Shown: one piece after another, positions 24,781-35,856 of the stretch | Position numbering within the stretch: position 1 is the stretch's first letter | How the letters are laid out: every line of letters begins with the position of its first letter | Assembly (NCBI RefSeq): GCF_023078275.1 | Contig: NC_062971.1 | Span: forward strand, 11,718,001-11,782,000 | Direction: 5' to 3' | Length of the DNA: 64,000 nucleotides | Source of the DNA: Leguminivora glycinivorella | Lineage: Eukaryota; Arthropoda; Insecta; Lepidoptera; Tortricidae | Notes under the pieces: model-generated | Databases searched by the model: none | Seen by the model: only the letters and a program-made list of their open reading frames with translations | Told to the model about the DNA's origin: nothing | Program-made: the position numbers and the translations under genes

Positions 24781-25058
24781 AATGATGATTTTGAACCATA
24801 AATATTGAATAAATTGATGGATTTGATTTAATTTGATGTTTTGTAGTGAGTATTTTGTTTGTGTTGGTGTGGTGAAAAATTTTGTGTTTCACTCGGTGGC
24901 AAAGTTTGTTTAACCTTCGTGCCTTGAAACCCTCGCGGTTCAATATTGGAATATTTCGCTTGCTCGGGTATCAATATTGGCACGTGCGGTTAAACAACAA
25001 CTTTGTCCCCTTGTAAAACAATAGTTATTTGTTATACAAGGGGGCAAAGTTGTATTTT
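24781..25058 (-). repeat. Dispersed repeat family G, copy 1
   Basis: Reads as an inverted version of 31195-31470: ATTGATGGATTTGA, GTTGGTGTGGTGAAAAATTT, GTGTTTCACTCGGTGGCAAA and TTGTTATACAAGGGGGCAAA. Both copies are diverged. The GTTATACAAGGGGGCAAAG end is shared with the start of family B, so B and G may be related composite elements. Confidence 0.6.
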
Positions 25059-25887
25059 TTATAGTCCATGGGCCAGCTGGTCCAATTTTGCCAAACGGTA
25101 TAATTTGGGGGTACTAAGTTTCCTTTTTACAGCAGTTAGGTAGGCTTATAAGGATGTTAAAAAACCATGATTGCCATCTCAAAATGGTAGCTAAACAAAA
25201 TGGCCGCCAATCCAAGATGGCGGATATTGAGTTTTAAAAAATCGACCATAACTCCAAAAGTATTGGTCCGATTTCATTTTTCTATTTTTTAAACGAAAGC
25301 TCTTTTTGTGTACTTAAATACTTGTCATATTCTATGTTTCGCTAAATTCAACCATTAGTTAGTAATTAACGAAAAATGTAAAAAAAATATTTTTTTCTAA
25401 GACTTTCTGTCAAAAATCATGTTTCTACAAAATACCTTGCATATTCTAATAAATATTTAAATGCAGAAAAATAGTGCCATTAATCACCTTTGATTTGATA
25501 TATAAAAGATACAGATTTAATTTACAAAAACACATAGAGGCTTAAATTTAAAGCTGCCTTCGTAGAAATTCACCGTTGTGCATACAGTACTAAAAGCTTC
25601 AGGTTGGAGTGCATAGAGTACTAAAAGATGTGTGCAGTTAGGCTGCATACAGTACTAAAAGATGTTGTAGAGTACAAATATGCTATTTTTAGTTTATTTT
25701 AGCAATTGTACAATTATAATAATAGTATTGAACATGATAGTATCCATGAATTTGTGGGTATTCGATAGTACCTACTAGGATAAAATTTGTTTAGATACCA
25801 TATGTGCAACACACCTCAATGATGAAAATTAAGTATTTAAGTGTACTAGGTATATGACGAACATGTGTCGAGACTGTCAAGATAGAA

Positions 25888-26095
25888 CCATTAACCTTTT
25901 GACCGCCACGGACGGTCACGGTGGTCACCGTAAATTCTTGCCAAGGACGCCAACGATACGGACGCCAAATGCAATGAAATTGGGACTCCGTAATGCCTAA
26001 TTTCGCTCATATATTCGCGAATTCGCAATGCAATTCTGTTTCGATTGTGCTTGGGAGACGGAATACTCCGTCATCATCTCGCGTTTAAGGGTTAA
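25888..26095 (+). mobile_element. MITE in left arm of the inverted structure
   Basis: Begins TTAACCTTTTGACCGCCACGG and ends CGCGTTTAAGGGTTAA. The interior TAATTTCGCTCATATATTCG recurs inverted in the copy at 28157-28362. Imperfect terminal inverted repeats TTAACCYTTWRAMCG support a MITE. Confidence 0.55.
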
Positions 26096-26639
26096 GATCG
26101 TATTCCGGATTGAAAATCGTTCCGCATTCAAGGACTCTCAGATTTGAAAAAAAAAACCTACGCACGAGCGGGTTAGTGAAGAGCACCCCCAGAATTCGGG
26201 CAAACTTTAGAAATGTTCTTTAGTACAGCATTAATAGATATTCCTTACCTATATTTTACCGATTGCTAAACAACGAAGCCGTGAAATACCGGTTGGACAA
26301 ACTTTGAGACATTTATCACCGCTTAAAGTAGAGCCAAATATTATTAACATGTATTGTTGGTCATTACCGAACGAAAAATGTTAGACGTTAATAACAGACG
26401 TTTTAATTACCGTGAGTTGAATTTTCATAACAGGTGTACCAAAATGCGAATGTTTCTATGCAACCTGCTATTGAATCAGAAGAAAAGTTTGCACCCGTAT
26501 CGACGAATCTCAATTATTAGAGAGGAACTCCGGGGTTATGCAATTTGGCCAAGTTTTTAAACAGGAAAGCATTTATAAAAGCCTCAATAGGGATGATAGA
26601 TTATAAATGTATGCCTCAATTATCTTCGATATGCGGATA

Positions 26640-27840
26640 ACATCGTCATCTTCAAAGAAGCACATGTTCCCCGTCAGATGCTGGAGGAACTGTATGCCGT
26701 CGGTGAGTGTTGGGTTAAAGTAGTTAAACATATGTACAAATTGAAAGTTACGGCAAGGACAGGCTTATCCAAAGCTCCATATATCAGCCTTTATAACAAG
26801 TAACAGAGGACAAGTTATCCGGAACAACCAATAAAGCTTGGGTTAAGGAATCCCATAAACGACTAACAGAGGTAAGTCATAATAACAAAATCATCCTTCA
26901 ATGGACCAAAGGACACAGTGGATCTCGAGGTGATGATGTGGTCTACGAGCTGGCCAGGCAGCTGGGGTCGACTGCCGATTCTCCTGATGCCCCTCAACAA
27001 GGTATGCTCAATAGGAAACTACACACAGCACACTGGCAAAACCAGATCAAATGCTGCTTTCAAACAAGCCAAGCCTAGCATCAATGGAAAACTCACAAAG
27101 ACGCTGCTTCAACTAGGGAAAGTCCGCATGAGAATGGTAACCAATGTCAGAACAGGTCGTAGACTATTTAACAAACATATTTTCATAACAGATGCTATGA
27201 ACATTCCCCTGTGACGAGGGTGCCTCTCACCTGGTGATGGAGTGAGTGGCTCCATACAGGAAAAAACATCTCGGATCCCCGAGAGACCTCTCCAAAGTTC
27301 TCCTACTCAACATTAAAGGTCTAATAGGATTTCTCGAGGAGATAAGCGGGCAGGACTAGCTAAATCCCCCACATCACGCAAAATAGGCACAAAACGTCGA
27401 GTTGTGGCGAACCATACACAATACAGAGACTTGGGTCGGCCTCGCTGCCGGCGGAGATCACAGGGAGGACTTGGATGCCTTTTCTAGGCTAAAGGACGTA
27501 TTAAGGGCCAGAATACCAGTCACTGAAGACCAACATGTTTGATCAGTGTGTAACTGGGTACTTCTCACCGTGACATAAGCTTGCGAGACGTGGACACTAA
27601 CAATGTACTAAATGAAGAGGCTAAAAGTTGCATATAGAGCACAACACGTTCGGTATGTCTTTCTACGATGGAAGCGAAACGAGATGATGCTGATGCGGCG
27701 ACGGGTCAGAGTTATAGAGATCGGATTGCTACTCTAAAATGGGCTTCGGCCGGGCCAGGGCACGCAAGTCGTGATTGGAGGTGGAATATGCGTGTATTGT
27801 TTTGGAAGCATAGCCCAGAAACCAGAAACAAGACCTGCCA
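26640..27840 (+). pseudogene. Mixed non-LTR retrotransposon relics
   Basis: Several decayed pieces on the plus strand. About 26650-26800 reads RYADNIVIF (a degraded reverse-transcriptase YADD box). About 26850-27360 gives a RNase H-like end (WTKGHSGSRGDD) and a C-terminal piece with CDEGASHLVMEC and PYRKKHLGSPR. About 27538-27800 reads FDQCV, ETWTL, LKVAYRAQH and IATLKWASAG, the typical C-terminal order of RTE-type LINEs. The RTE pieces surround the RNase H-bearing piece, suggesting an insertion of one dead LINE into another. Frameshifts and stops are frequent. Confidence 0.6.
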
Positions 27841-28156
27841 TAAAAGTTCGAAAAATTAGGAGAAAATTAATCTGTTACCTGTGATTGTCTTGAAGGCTTG
27901 ATATTAGTGATATTGGCTCTACAATCTACATTAGCGGTAATAAGTAATATATTTCTGTGCGTAGGTGAATTAAGGTTTATTCGGTAGGTACCTATATCAC
28001 GTTGTTTATTAGTAGTCGGATACTTATTCATAGATATGCCTTATTAATGCATTATATATATTTTATATTTTTCTTTTGGGGTGTGTTCTTCACCTTTTGT
28101 ATGCAAGGATTATTTTAACTAAATATAAGTTTTCTCGAACACGGATCAGAGATCGC

Positions 28157-28362
28157 TTAACCTTTTAAACGCCAAATAGTGAAAAAGAATATGTCGTGCC
28201 CCGGACACCAGACAGACGTGAATCGCGATTATTTGAGCAAAATTAGGCGTTAAGAAGGCCCGCATGGGTCCCAAATGTAATTGGCAAAACTGATGGCCAT
28301 GGTTAGCGTCCTTAGGAAGCATTTCCAACGACGGCAATATCCCACCATGGTGGTCAAAAGAA
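28157..28362 (-). mobile_element. MITE in right arm of the inverted structure
   Basis: Begins TTAACCTTTTAAACGCC and ends CCACCATGGTGGTCAAAAG, an inverted counterpart of 25888-26095 with diverged sequence. Its matching position in both arms implies that it was present before the inverted arms formed. Confidence 0.5.
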
Positions 28363-28589
28363 TAATGTGATGAGATAGGAACTCAACAATGTCTAGTTTA
28401 TTTATTTTGTATTATCTCGGTTGGTTGGCGCTGCATAACTAAAGAAATTTTATACATATAATCAAATATCTAAAACTGTACTTTACGTCCTATGAGTCCT
28501 ATGACGTATTTTATTATATTCTGAAAGCTAATGGATTTCGGATACTATCATGTTCAGTTCTTTTCTTAATAAAATTGTAAGTACAATTG

Positions 28590-28770
28590 CAGAAATATCA
28601 TATAACTATATATAATCATGTCTTTATTAGTGTTCTTTACATATCCCGCACCTTTTTTGGTCTTCTCTGTTTGGCCTAAAGGTTGACTGGTAGAGAATGC
28701 AATGTAGCATGAAGTCCGCCTTTTGTAACTGTATATTTTTACTGTGCAATAAAGTTTCAATAAATAAATA
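28590..28770 (-). repeat. Retroposon fragment inserted in the right inverted arm
   Basis: On the minus strand it reads TTTATTTATTGAAACTTTAT, TGCACAGTAAAAATATACAG, AAAGGCGGACTTCATGC and CTCTACCAGTCAACCTTTAG, a phrase I recognise from a common moth repeat. The left arm lacks it and runs straight from ATGCTATTTTTAGT to GCAATTGTAC, so it entered after the arms formed. Confidence 0.6.
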
Positions 28771-29347
28771 AATATACTAAAAACAGCATATTAGTAATCT
28801 ACAACTTCGACCTGAAGCTTTTAGTACTGTATGCACAACGGTGAATTTCAACGAAGACAGAATTAAAATTAAGCCTCTATGTGTTTTTGTAAATTAAGTC
28901 TGTATCTTTTATACATCAAATTAAAGGTGATTAATGGCACTATTTTTCTGCATTTAAATATTTATTAAAATATGCAAGATATTTTGTAGAAACATGATTT
29001 TTGACAAAAAGTCTTAGAAAAAAAGATATTTTTTTTACATTTTTCGTTAATTACTAACTAATGGTTGAATTTATCGAAACAATGAATATGACAAGTATTT
29101 GAGTACATAAAAAGAGCTTTCGTTTGAAAAAAAGAAAATTGAAATCGGACCAATACTTCTGGCGTTATGGTCGATTTTTTAAAACTCAATATCCGCCATC
29201 TTGGATTGGCGGCCATTTTGTTTAGCTACCATTTTGAGATGGCAATCATGGTTTTTTAACATCCTTTTAAGCCTACCTAACTGCTGTAAAAAGGAAACTT
29301 AGTACCCCCAAATTATACCGACTTCTTCACTGGCCCATGGACTATTA

Positions 29348-29727
29348 AAATGACTATATTCAAGGTCTAATTACTTTATCCACTAGTGGATAAAATGCGT
29401 TTTTACCCGCTGGTATCGAAGGACAAAACACGTGTTTCCGAGCTAGTGAGGGGAAAAATACATTTGCACCCGGGTGTAACACAAAACTTTTCCCCTCACT
29501 GTAGCGAGGAAATTACTACGCAAAATATGCGTTTATCACTGCTTCCAGTAGTTCCACAGCTGGTAAATCATCTTTATTACTAGATTCACCTACTTTTATC
29601 CATTTTAAAGCAGTTAATTTGACTTTATTCAAGGTCAAATTACTTTACCCACTAGTGGATAAAATGCGTTTTTACCCGCTGGTATTAAAGGACAAAACAC
29701 GTGTTTCCGAGCTAGTGAGGGGAAAAT
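29348..29727 (+). repeat. Repeat family B, copy 1 (one full and one partial unit)
   Basis: Units carry CACTAGTGGATAAAATGCGT, GGACAAAACACGTGTTTCCG, GAGCTAGTGAGGGGAAAA, GTGTAACACAAAACTTTTCC and CTGCTTCCAGTAGTTCCACA. The first unit is full, and a second starts at about 29621. The same units are found at 49661-50098 and 60013-60709. The open frame 29386-29583 lies entirely within the repeat. Confidence 0.8.
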
Positions 29728-29730
29728 AAC

Positions 29731-31194
29731 TATAATATTCTGTGAAACACAGGCTTAAGATTATTATGTATGTTGAAAATTGTAATGTTGTTGTTATGTA
29801 TGATGAAATCGCTCTTTAGCGATAAGACCGCCTGTTGTTTACCTTTGTTCGTGTTGCTTCCTTGTTTTGTATTGTTGTATTTTATCAAGGTGTGCAATAA
29901 AGAGTATTTGTATTGTATTGCATTGTATGTTATTTAATATTATTATAAACATGTACAAATTCCTCAGGTAAACGTCGATAGCTCTCAGTGTGCATTTTGA
30001 GACCATCTTACAAGGACGTAGACATATAACCCGGGGCTTATTAGAGGGTCTCAAAGGTAGGGACCCTTACTACGTATGAAACTGTCTTATTATTATTTTC
30101 ATTTTCTTTCTATGACTCGACCCCCCGCTTAGACTTTCTTTATCATTAACACTATCAACTCTACAGTCTTACTTATCCCCGAAATCATATGATTAATTGA
30201 TGTAACATAATAAATAGAACGGAACATGAGATACCATAAAATCTGTGTTTTGTCCTTTGGACATATTAGGCATTAAATGATTCTTAAAATAACACATTCG
30301 CAAACATTTTGCTCATGAATATTACCCACTTTAATAGCTGACTTCATTCTTTATAAATATACTAAGACAAACTAATATTGGATGTTTGATCTCGCAGTAA
30401 TGATTTCTAGTCAACAAGTGAGTTTTTTTATCACCCGGGCCGAGAAGGATGTAGGTAAAAGGTATCTAGAACATCCGTTTTTCCTTTAGTTGATATGTAG
30501 AAAATGTGTTCAATTCAGTTATAAAATGCCCTTCAAGTATCAATTAGGCATCACGTGCAGAATACTGTCATAACAAACAGTTTTACAGTTCATAGCTATT
30601 CCTCATAGATTGTTTTTCTGCGATTCTAGTTCTTGCGATTCTCTCTACTTACAGAACTCGGTAGAACAGAAGGAGAGAAGTTGTTCCTTTCTGACAAAGT
30701 ATATGTATATGTCGGTGGGCCATCGTATGCGTCTGCGTCAACGAAGCCCCGCAATGCGGGGCTTTTATCTCTGGCCAGTTTCCCATTTAGGCATCCAAAG
30801 CCTCCTATCGAACGTTGTCTTTTCTATTTATTTGTTAAATATGACTACCATCAATTTTTTTGCACAAGAATTTTACAATTTAGTTTCGCTATCTAATCTA
30901 CCAAAAGAAAGTAAAGTAAAGTAGTTGGTCGCTTGTGCACCAAATTAAGTCGAACTAAGCAAAACAGTATGAATAAACCTAACTAACCACAGTAAAATCC
31001 GTATAAATACCTCGATTACACTAGGTACGGTATAGGTGGGTAATGATTGCAGGAAAACTCATGATGAAACCTATGAATATAGCCGTGATAATTGCATGTG
31101 TTATGTCATATACTTACTGCAAACCTCGCGCTGCATGCTTAACGACATGAATGCCCAATCAAGCAGAAAGAGTACGAAAGAATCTAAGCTAACA
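29731..31194. other. Unassigned DNA
   Basis: No gene recognised. A compact GC hairpin followed by T residues (GCCCCGCAATGCGGGGC-TTTT, about 30746-30767) looks like a bacterial terminator but stands alone in eukaryotic DNA. Frames at 30610-30924 and 30633-30896 overlap each other and have no similarity to known proteins. Confidence 0.4.
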
Positions 31195-31470
31195 TAATAG
31201 TTATTTGTTTTACAATGAGGCAAGTTGTTGTTTAACCACTCGTGCTAATCTTGATACCCGAGCAAACGAAAGATTTCAATTATGAACCACGAGCGTAGCG
31301 AGTCGTCCCAGAACTTGAATCTTAAGCGTTGCATGAATTTCAAGGGGTTTTGCCCCCCAGTGAAACACAATTTTTTTTCACCACACCAACACAAGTAAAA
31401 TACAAACTATAAAATCTCAAAACCAGTCAAATCCATCAATTTTATAAACATTTATGATTAAAAATCGTTA
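31195..31470 (+). repeat. Dispersed repeat family G, copy 2
   Basis: TAGTTATTTGTTTTACAATG, GAACCACGAGCGTAGCGAGT, GTGAAACACAATTTTTTTTCACCACACC and ATCCATCAATTTTATAAA are the inverted counterpart of 24781-25058. GAACCACGAGCG also occurs in family B copies. Confidence 0.6.
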
Positions 31471-31704
31471 TTTACACGTCAATTTTACCAGCCAGGGCAA
31501 GACATCAAGTTAAAAGCTCATTCACCGAAATTTCAGTCACTCGCGCAATTTAAATGAGGTCACCCTGGTTTGCCGAAAATACACGCCATTGATAAATTAT
31601 ACAAATGTCAATTAATTTTTATTTATGTCGACCGCAAGCACGTGCCCAACTTAACTAAATTTTTAAAATGTACAAGAGTTACGTCCTAATGTGTTTTATG
31701 TACA

Positions 31705-33041
31705 TGTCGCAGTAAGATAGATAAAGCCGTTATATAGTTATAACCCTAGGAATATAATTATACGTCGTAACATAGTTAAACGAAAGCGATTAATTGCTAT
31801 CTTACTAGGAATATAACTATAATACTAAACTAGTTTAGTCATATAGTTATATGACTGGATTCAGTTTAGTGAAATAATTGTAGGCAGGAGTGCAGCGGTG
31901 CGGCGGAGGTATAGTTATAACCCTAGGGATATAAGGGTGCGATTCAGAACCATCTTACTAGGAATATAATTATAATACGGTATTTAAAATTGCAAACGGG
32001 ACTTAATCGCGTATTACTATGTATTAAGTCCCGTTTGCAATTTTAAATATGTGCAAAAATCGTGAAAGTTTAAATCAGTGTTTTAAAATACGTATAGCGG
32101 GCCGATTTGGAATAACAACACCGTCACTGACGTTAGAACAAAGTTTATTTTGTATCGAACATAGTACACAAGGTTTGGTTACTAAACAAACGAATCCAAG
32201 CTATATTAGTTAAAACGTAACAGTTAGGGCATGCTCCCGGTATTTCCCGGTTCTTGATTTCCCGGGAAATCCCGGTAATTTAATCGCGGTAAGCAAATTT
32301 AAACCCAACATTCAAAATGACAAGGTTGTAATTAGGTACGAGTTCAATTTGTTATGACTTATGATAAACATTAAGATTAAACTGACAAACAACGTCAAAC
32401 TCGTAACGGAAAAAGTATCGTCCAAGTAACCAGCCAGTATTAATACCCCTAAATACTGAAAAAGGTAAGCAACCTCTAGCAATGCGATACACACGTCGCA
32501 TTACGAATACAATAGAATGGGCACGTAAAAAATAACTAATAATACAAATTAAACAAAAAATATTACCCCCATCAAGATATAGCTCAATCGATTCTACTCT
32601 CGATTCTGAACAAACTGATTTCAGGTTTTTAGTGTTAACTGAAACACGGTGTATAACTATATTACTTAACTAGAGACGTATTATAATTATATCCCTAGAC
32701 TAAGTTTAATCCAGTGATATACTTATATAACTAAACTAGTAACGTATTATAATTATATTCCTAGTAAGATGGTAAGGAATCGCTTTCGTTTAGCTATGTT
32801 ACGGCATATAATTATATCCCTAGGGTTATAACTATACCTCCGCCGCACCGCCGCACTCCTGCCTACAATCATTCCACTAAACTGGATCCAGTCATATAAC
32901 TATATGACTAAACTAGTTTAGTATTATAGTTATATTCCTAGTAAGATAGCAATTAATCGCTTTCGTTTAACTATGTTACGACGTATAATTATATTCCTAG
33001 GGTTATAACTATATAACGGCTTTATCTATCTTACTGCGACA
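31705..33041. mobile_element. 1.34-kb fold-back element with TACA target duplication
   Basis: Starts TGTCGCAGTAAGATAG and ends CTATCTTACTGCGACA. Each arm is about 275 bp, and the arms match closely as inverted copies. Both arms are built from a recurrent ATAGTTATAACCCTAGG / AATATAATTATA motif plus a GC-rich GCAGGAGTGC..GCGGAGG segment. TACA flanks it at 31701-31704 and 33042-33045. The interior has no coding region but contains a separate hairpin at about 31983-32050 (TTTAAAATTGCAAACGGGAC and its complement) and a CCCGGGAAATCCCGG palindrome near 32260-32275. Four-bp duplications occur in Sola and Chapaev groups; I cannot assign it. Confidence 0.8.
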
Positions 33042-33587
33042 TACATATTAGGTTACAATCGTCATTAAATACATCGGAGCTTCCAAATCACTCTCAAATA
33101 TCGGCTCTGATATCTGGCGGTTTAGCACAACTTGCGTTGTCGCGCGAGTACCTACATCATGCGCGACTTCAAGTTTGGACTCGCGGGCGAAAGCGCAAAT
33201 TGTGCTAGACTTATTTAATGGCGACTGTACCTAACATAAAAAGTGGCAGTGCCTATAGGAGACGAATGAGTGCAAGTGGTGTATTATTGTAATAACAGGT
33301 TACGGATTTGATCTAGAACTGGTTGCGACGTTATTGGTTGAAAAAATGTCACTTTCATTTTAACACTGACAATTGACATAACATATCCATAAATATCTTG
33401 GTACACCACTGATGTAACACCAGTGTCCACTAGAAAACAATAGCTAGCAACTAAGTGATTCCGCTGCAGCGAATTTGAATGCCTAATATTAAATTTCATC
33501 TTCTAGTGCAAGTACATCCATAAATATTATAGTAGATACATGATGTACGTCATTTTACCAAATAATGAATTAATATCTGGGCAACCG
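33042..33587. other. Unassigned DNA
   Basis: AT-rich to mixed sequence with a short CG-rich patch (about 33120-33200). No gene or element recognised. Confidence 0.35.
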
Positions 33588-34037
33588 AGCTTCGCTCGGT
33601 TCTGTTTCGTATCCTTGGCATGTGTCGCCATCTAGTTCAAAAATGAATAGTACCTACATCGAGCGAAAGAATTCTCAGCCTTAACAATACAACTACTCCA
33701 CACGAGATGGCGCGCATTTCGCCACAAAAACTCTGTATTTTTCTATTCGTTTTAGCCTTGACCTGTGTCGCCACCTAGTGTTTGCAATAAATAGTACTTA
33801 CATCAACCGAAAGAATTCTGTCTTAACAGTACAACTACTGCACACGAGATGGCGCGCGAAGAAAAACGCATGAAAACTCGAAAATTCGCGTTTTCCGGGA
33901 CCTAAGAATAAGTTAGACCGATTTTTCACCCCCAAAAACCCCCACATAACAAATTTCTGCGAAATCGTTAGAGCGGTTTCCGAGATCGTCAGTGTAAATA
34001 AATATATATATAAATAAATAAATAAATAAATATACAA
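33588..34037 (-). repeat. Dispersed repeat family E, copy 2 (inverted, with internal duplication)
   Basis: Contains two tandem units of about 140 bp, each running from TGTCGCCAYCTAGT through ACCTACATC/ACTTACATC and GAAAGAATTCT to CACGAGATGGCGCGC. These are followed by the E core (CGCGTTTTCCGGGACC, TTTCACCCCCAAAA) and a TAAATAAATAAA tail. The 137-codon minus-strand frame 33798-34211 runs through this repeat and is not a gene. Confidence 0.65.
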
Positions 34038-34452
34038 GAATTGCTCGTTTAAAAGTATAAGATTTTTTATTGTGGTGACGTTGCCGCAGAGCAGCAAACA
34101 GTATTGGCAGACTATATCTATATCTCTATCTCTGTGCAAACGACACACAAAGCAAAATATGTTAAGATTGTCTAACATGCAAGTCGTTTTAAGCAGTTGA
34201 GATATGTTCACTCAAAGTAACCGCGGTGCCAGTGGCGGGTCTATATTAATTCGCATAACTGAATAGTCCTAATATGAATTGGCATACCGTTTATTACGCA
34301 TAACGTTTAATACGCATATCATTATTTCGCATAACAGATTACGTATAATGCTAATGCGCATAATGTAAATTGGTATAACGATGAATTAGTATAAGTATAA
34401 TAAGCATAACTTTGTTTCGTAGAATTATTAAATGGCATACAAGAAAATTATA

Positions 34453-34573
34453 TTTTCACCACACTAACTGGTAAAGGCTTACTTTGCTGTTCGAAAACAG
34501 ATATCAAATTTGCATTTTAGCCACAAGAGTGCAAAGTATTTTTATACAAATTTTAACTTGATATCTTAAGCTA
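34453..34573 (+). repeat. Dispersed repeat family C, copy 2
   Basis: TTTTCACCACACTAACTGGT, TTTGCTGTTCGAAAACAGAT and ACAAATTTTAACTTGATATC match 24636-24757. It lies inside the element 34225-35275. Confidence 0.7.
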
Positions 34574-34758
34574 GTTGTTTAGTATACAACCTTTTATTTA
34601 TATCGCTGTACTACCTCATTGGATTTAGTGAGGCTACAGGCCTGTTATTTTACCCCTGTGACCAAATATTTAAATTTCGAGTCCTCGATTTCGTCGCTCG
34701 AAAATCTGAACGATGAAATAATATTATTTAAAAACTATCCATTTTCAATTTCTTTAGT

Positions 34759-34926
34759 AAGGTACATCGGGGCAAATCTAGACTGGGAGGCAATTGTAAC
34801 TAATCCATTTTTTCCATTATTACATGTTGCCACTGAACACGCCTACCATATATATAACCGGTGGACACTCTATTTAATACAGCCAGTTACATCTGCCCCC
34901 CACTCGAGATTTTCCCCGCTGTACCG
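34759..34926. mobile_element. MITE with AAGGTACAGCGGGGCAAAT-type ends, uninterrupted copy
   Basis: Left end AAGGTACATCGGGGCAAATC; right end GATTTTCCCCGCTGTACCG; interior TGTAACTAATCCATTTTTTC. The same element, interrupted by a later insertion, is at 41297-42353. The 135-codon frame 34619-35026 passes through it and is not a gene. Confidence 0.7.
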
Positions 34927-35522
34927 TACTTGCCCCTATTTTTTTTTCATGCTTAGTAAGCGAGACAGTATAAAATTAAACACTCAAAATCGAGCGCTCG
35001 AAATTGGAAAATCAGCCCCTGATTGATCCAATCGCTTGCTCCATACAGTAAGTATGGCAATTCATTTTAGGATAATTAAAGTTATACGTAATAGTAGTAT
35101 GCAAATTTCAATTATGCATATTCATTGTTATACGAAATAAGAATTATGCATTTTTAATATTATGCTTATTCAATGTTATGAACAATTATGTTATGCCAAA
35201 TCTGTTATGCGAATTCAAATTATGCGAATTAATGATAGGCGAAATAGAGGGCACCCGCCAGGGGCCCCTTTTCCTTGTCAAGGCCAAATGAGCCTAGTTC
35301 ATTTAAAACTGAACTTAGTCTCGGTCTCCGAAGGACACCAATGGTTTAGTAATCTAAGTCTAGGACTGTATTAAAAAACAAACATTCTGATACTGAAACA
35401 ATTAAAAAAAAATTGCTTAAAATATCAATAAAGTTCAAACTTCGTAAAAATATTGGGTTGGTAAGAAAGTAATGAGCGAATCATAACCAATATTGTAATT
35501 TTTATTTAATTTATTATTTTAA

Positions 35523-35660
35523 TCATTTATCAAAAATATAACGGCCTTTGTTATCTACTACTTGTATCCATCGTTCTGGTAAAGAATGAATAGCATCGGC
35601 GAAGAAGTTCTTAGGTTTAGATTCAAAAAACTCAGCTATTGTACTGTCGTAGATGGGCTT
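35523..35660 (-). pseudogene. Detached C-terminal end of the mariner transposase
   Basis: On the minus strand this reads IAEFFESKP, HSLPERWIQVVDNKGRYIF and then a TGA at 35525-35523, the usual mariner C-terminus. It is separated from the main frame by the 35676-35856 insertion and also sits in a shifted frame, so the lesion is double. Confidence 0.8.
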
Positions 35661-35675
35661 GATCATCGAACTTTT

Positions 35676-35856
35676 ATACTACGTCGGTGGCAAACAAGTA
35701 TACGGCCCGCCTGATGTAAAGCGGTCACCGTAACCTATGGACGCCTGCAACTCAAACAGTGTCACATGTGCGTTGCCACCCCATTAGAAACTTGTACATT
35801 CCCTTTTGCTGTGTTAAGTACACAGTAAAAAGGAGTGTACAAGTTCTAAGGAGGGT
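35676..35856. mobile_element. 181-bp insertion inside the mariner transposase
   Basis: Flanked by an exact 10-bp direct repeat TCGAACTTTT (35666-35675 and 35857-35866). It contains GTGGCAAACAAGTATACGGC and CCTATGGACGCCTGCAACTC, phrases of a very common moth interspersed repeat. It joined the mariner after that element had inserted, giving a clear relative age. Confidence 0.85.

Larger units (their letters stand above)
25060..29345. repeat. 4.3-kb structure with long diverged inverted arms
   Basis: The left arm from about 25060 (ATAGTCCATGGGCCAG) to about 25605 matches, inverted, the right arm from 29345 (CTGGCCCATGGACTAT) down to about 28805. Shared landmarks in order are GGGGGTACTAAGTTTCC, CCATGATTGCCATCTCA, CCAAGATGGCGGATATTGAG, GGCACTATTTTTCTGC and TTCACCGTTGTGCATACAGT. 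Homology continues inward past TTGAACATGATAGTATCC to a MITE present at the same relative place in both arms. The centre holds LINE relics. It is either a large old DNA transposon or an inverted duplication; no transposase is seen. Confidence 0.65.
34225..35275. mobile_element. Element with arrays of ATTCGCATAAC-like subterminal motifs (hAT-like, tentative)
   Basis: The left end (CAGTGGCGGGTCTAT) is followed by about ten degenerate copies of ATTnGCATAAC to about 34430. The right side, from about 35075, has about ten copies in the inverse orientation (GTTATGCGAAT) up to an end resembling ACCCGCCAGGGG. This is the layout of a transposon with repeated transposase-binding sites. Between the arrays lie a copy of repeat C and a MITE, both later insertions. 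Exact ends and target duplication were not resolved. Confidence 0.55.

Noticed and set aside
30746..30767. Rho-independent terminator (GC hairpin followed by T)
   Set aside because: Bacterial signal without meaning in insect nuclear DNA; no bacterial gene nearby to suggest transfer or contamination.
33798..34211. 137-codon minus-strand frame as a gene
   Set aside because: Runs through dispersed repeat E and low-complexity TAAATAAA sequence (the Y/L/I/F-rich part); no known similarity.
34619..35026. 135-codon plus-strand frame
   Set aside because: Its conserved-looking middle (VTNPFFPLLH) is explained by a MITE also present at 41297; no start context or splice support.
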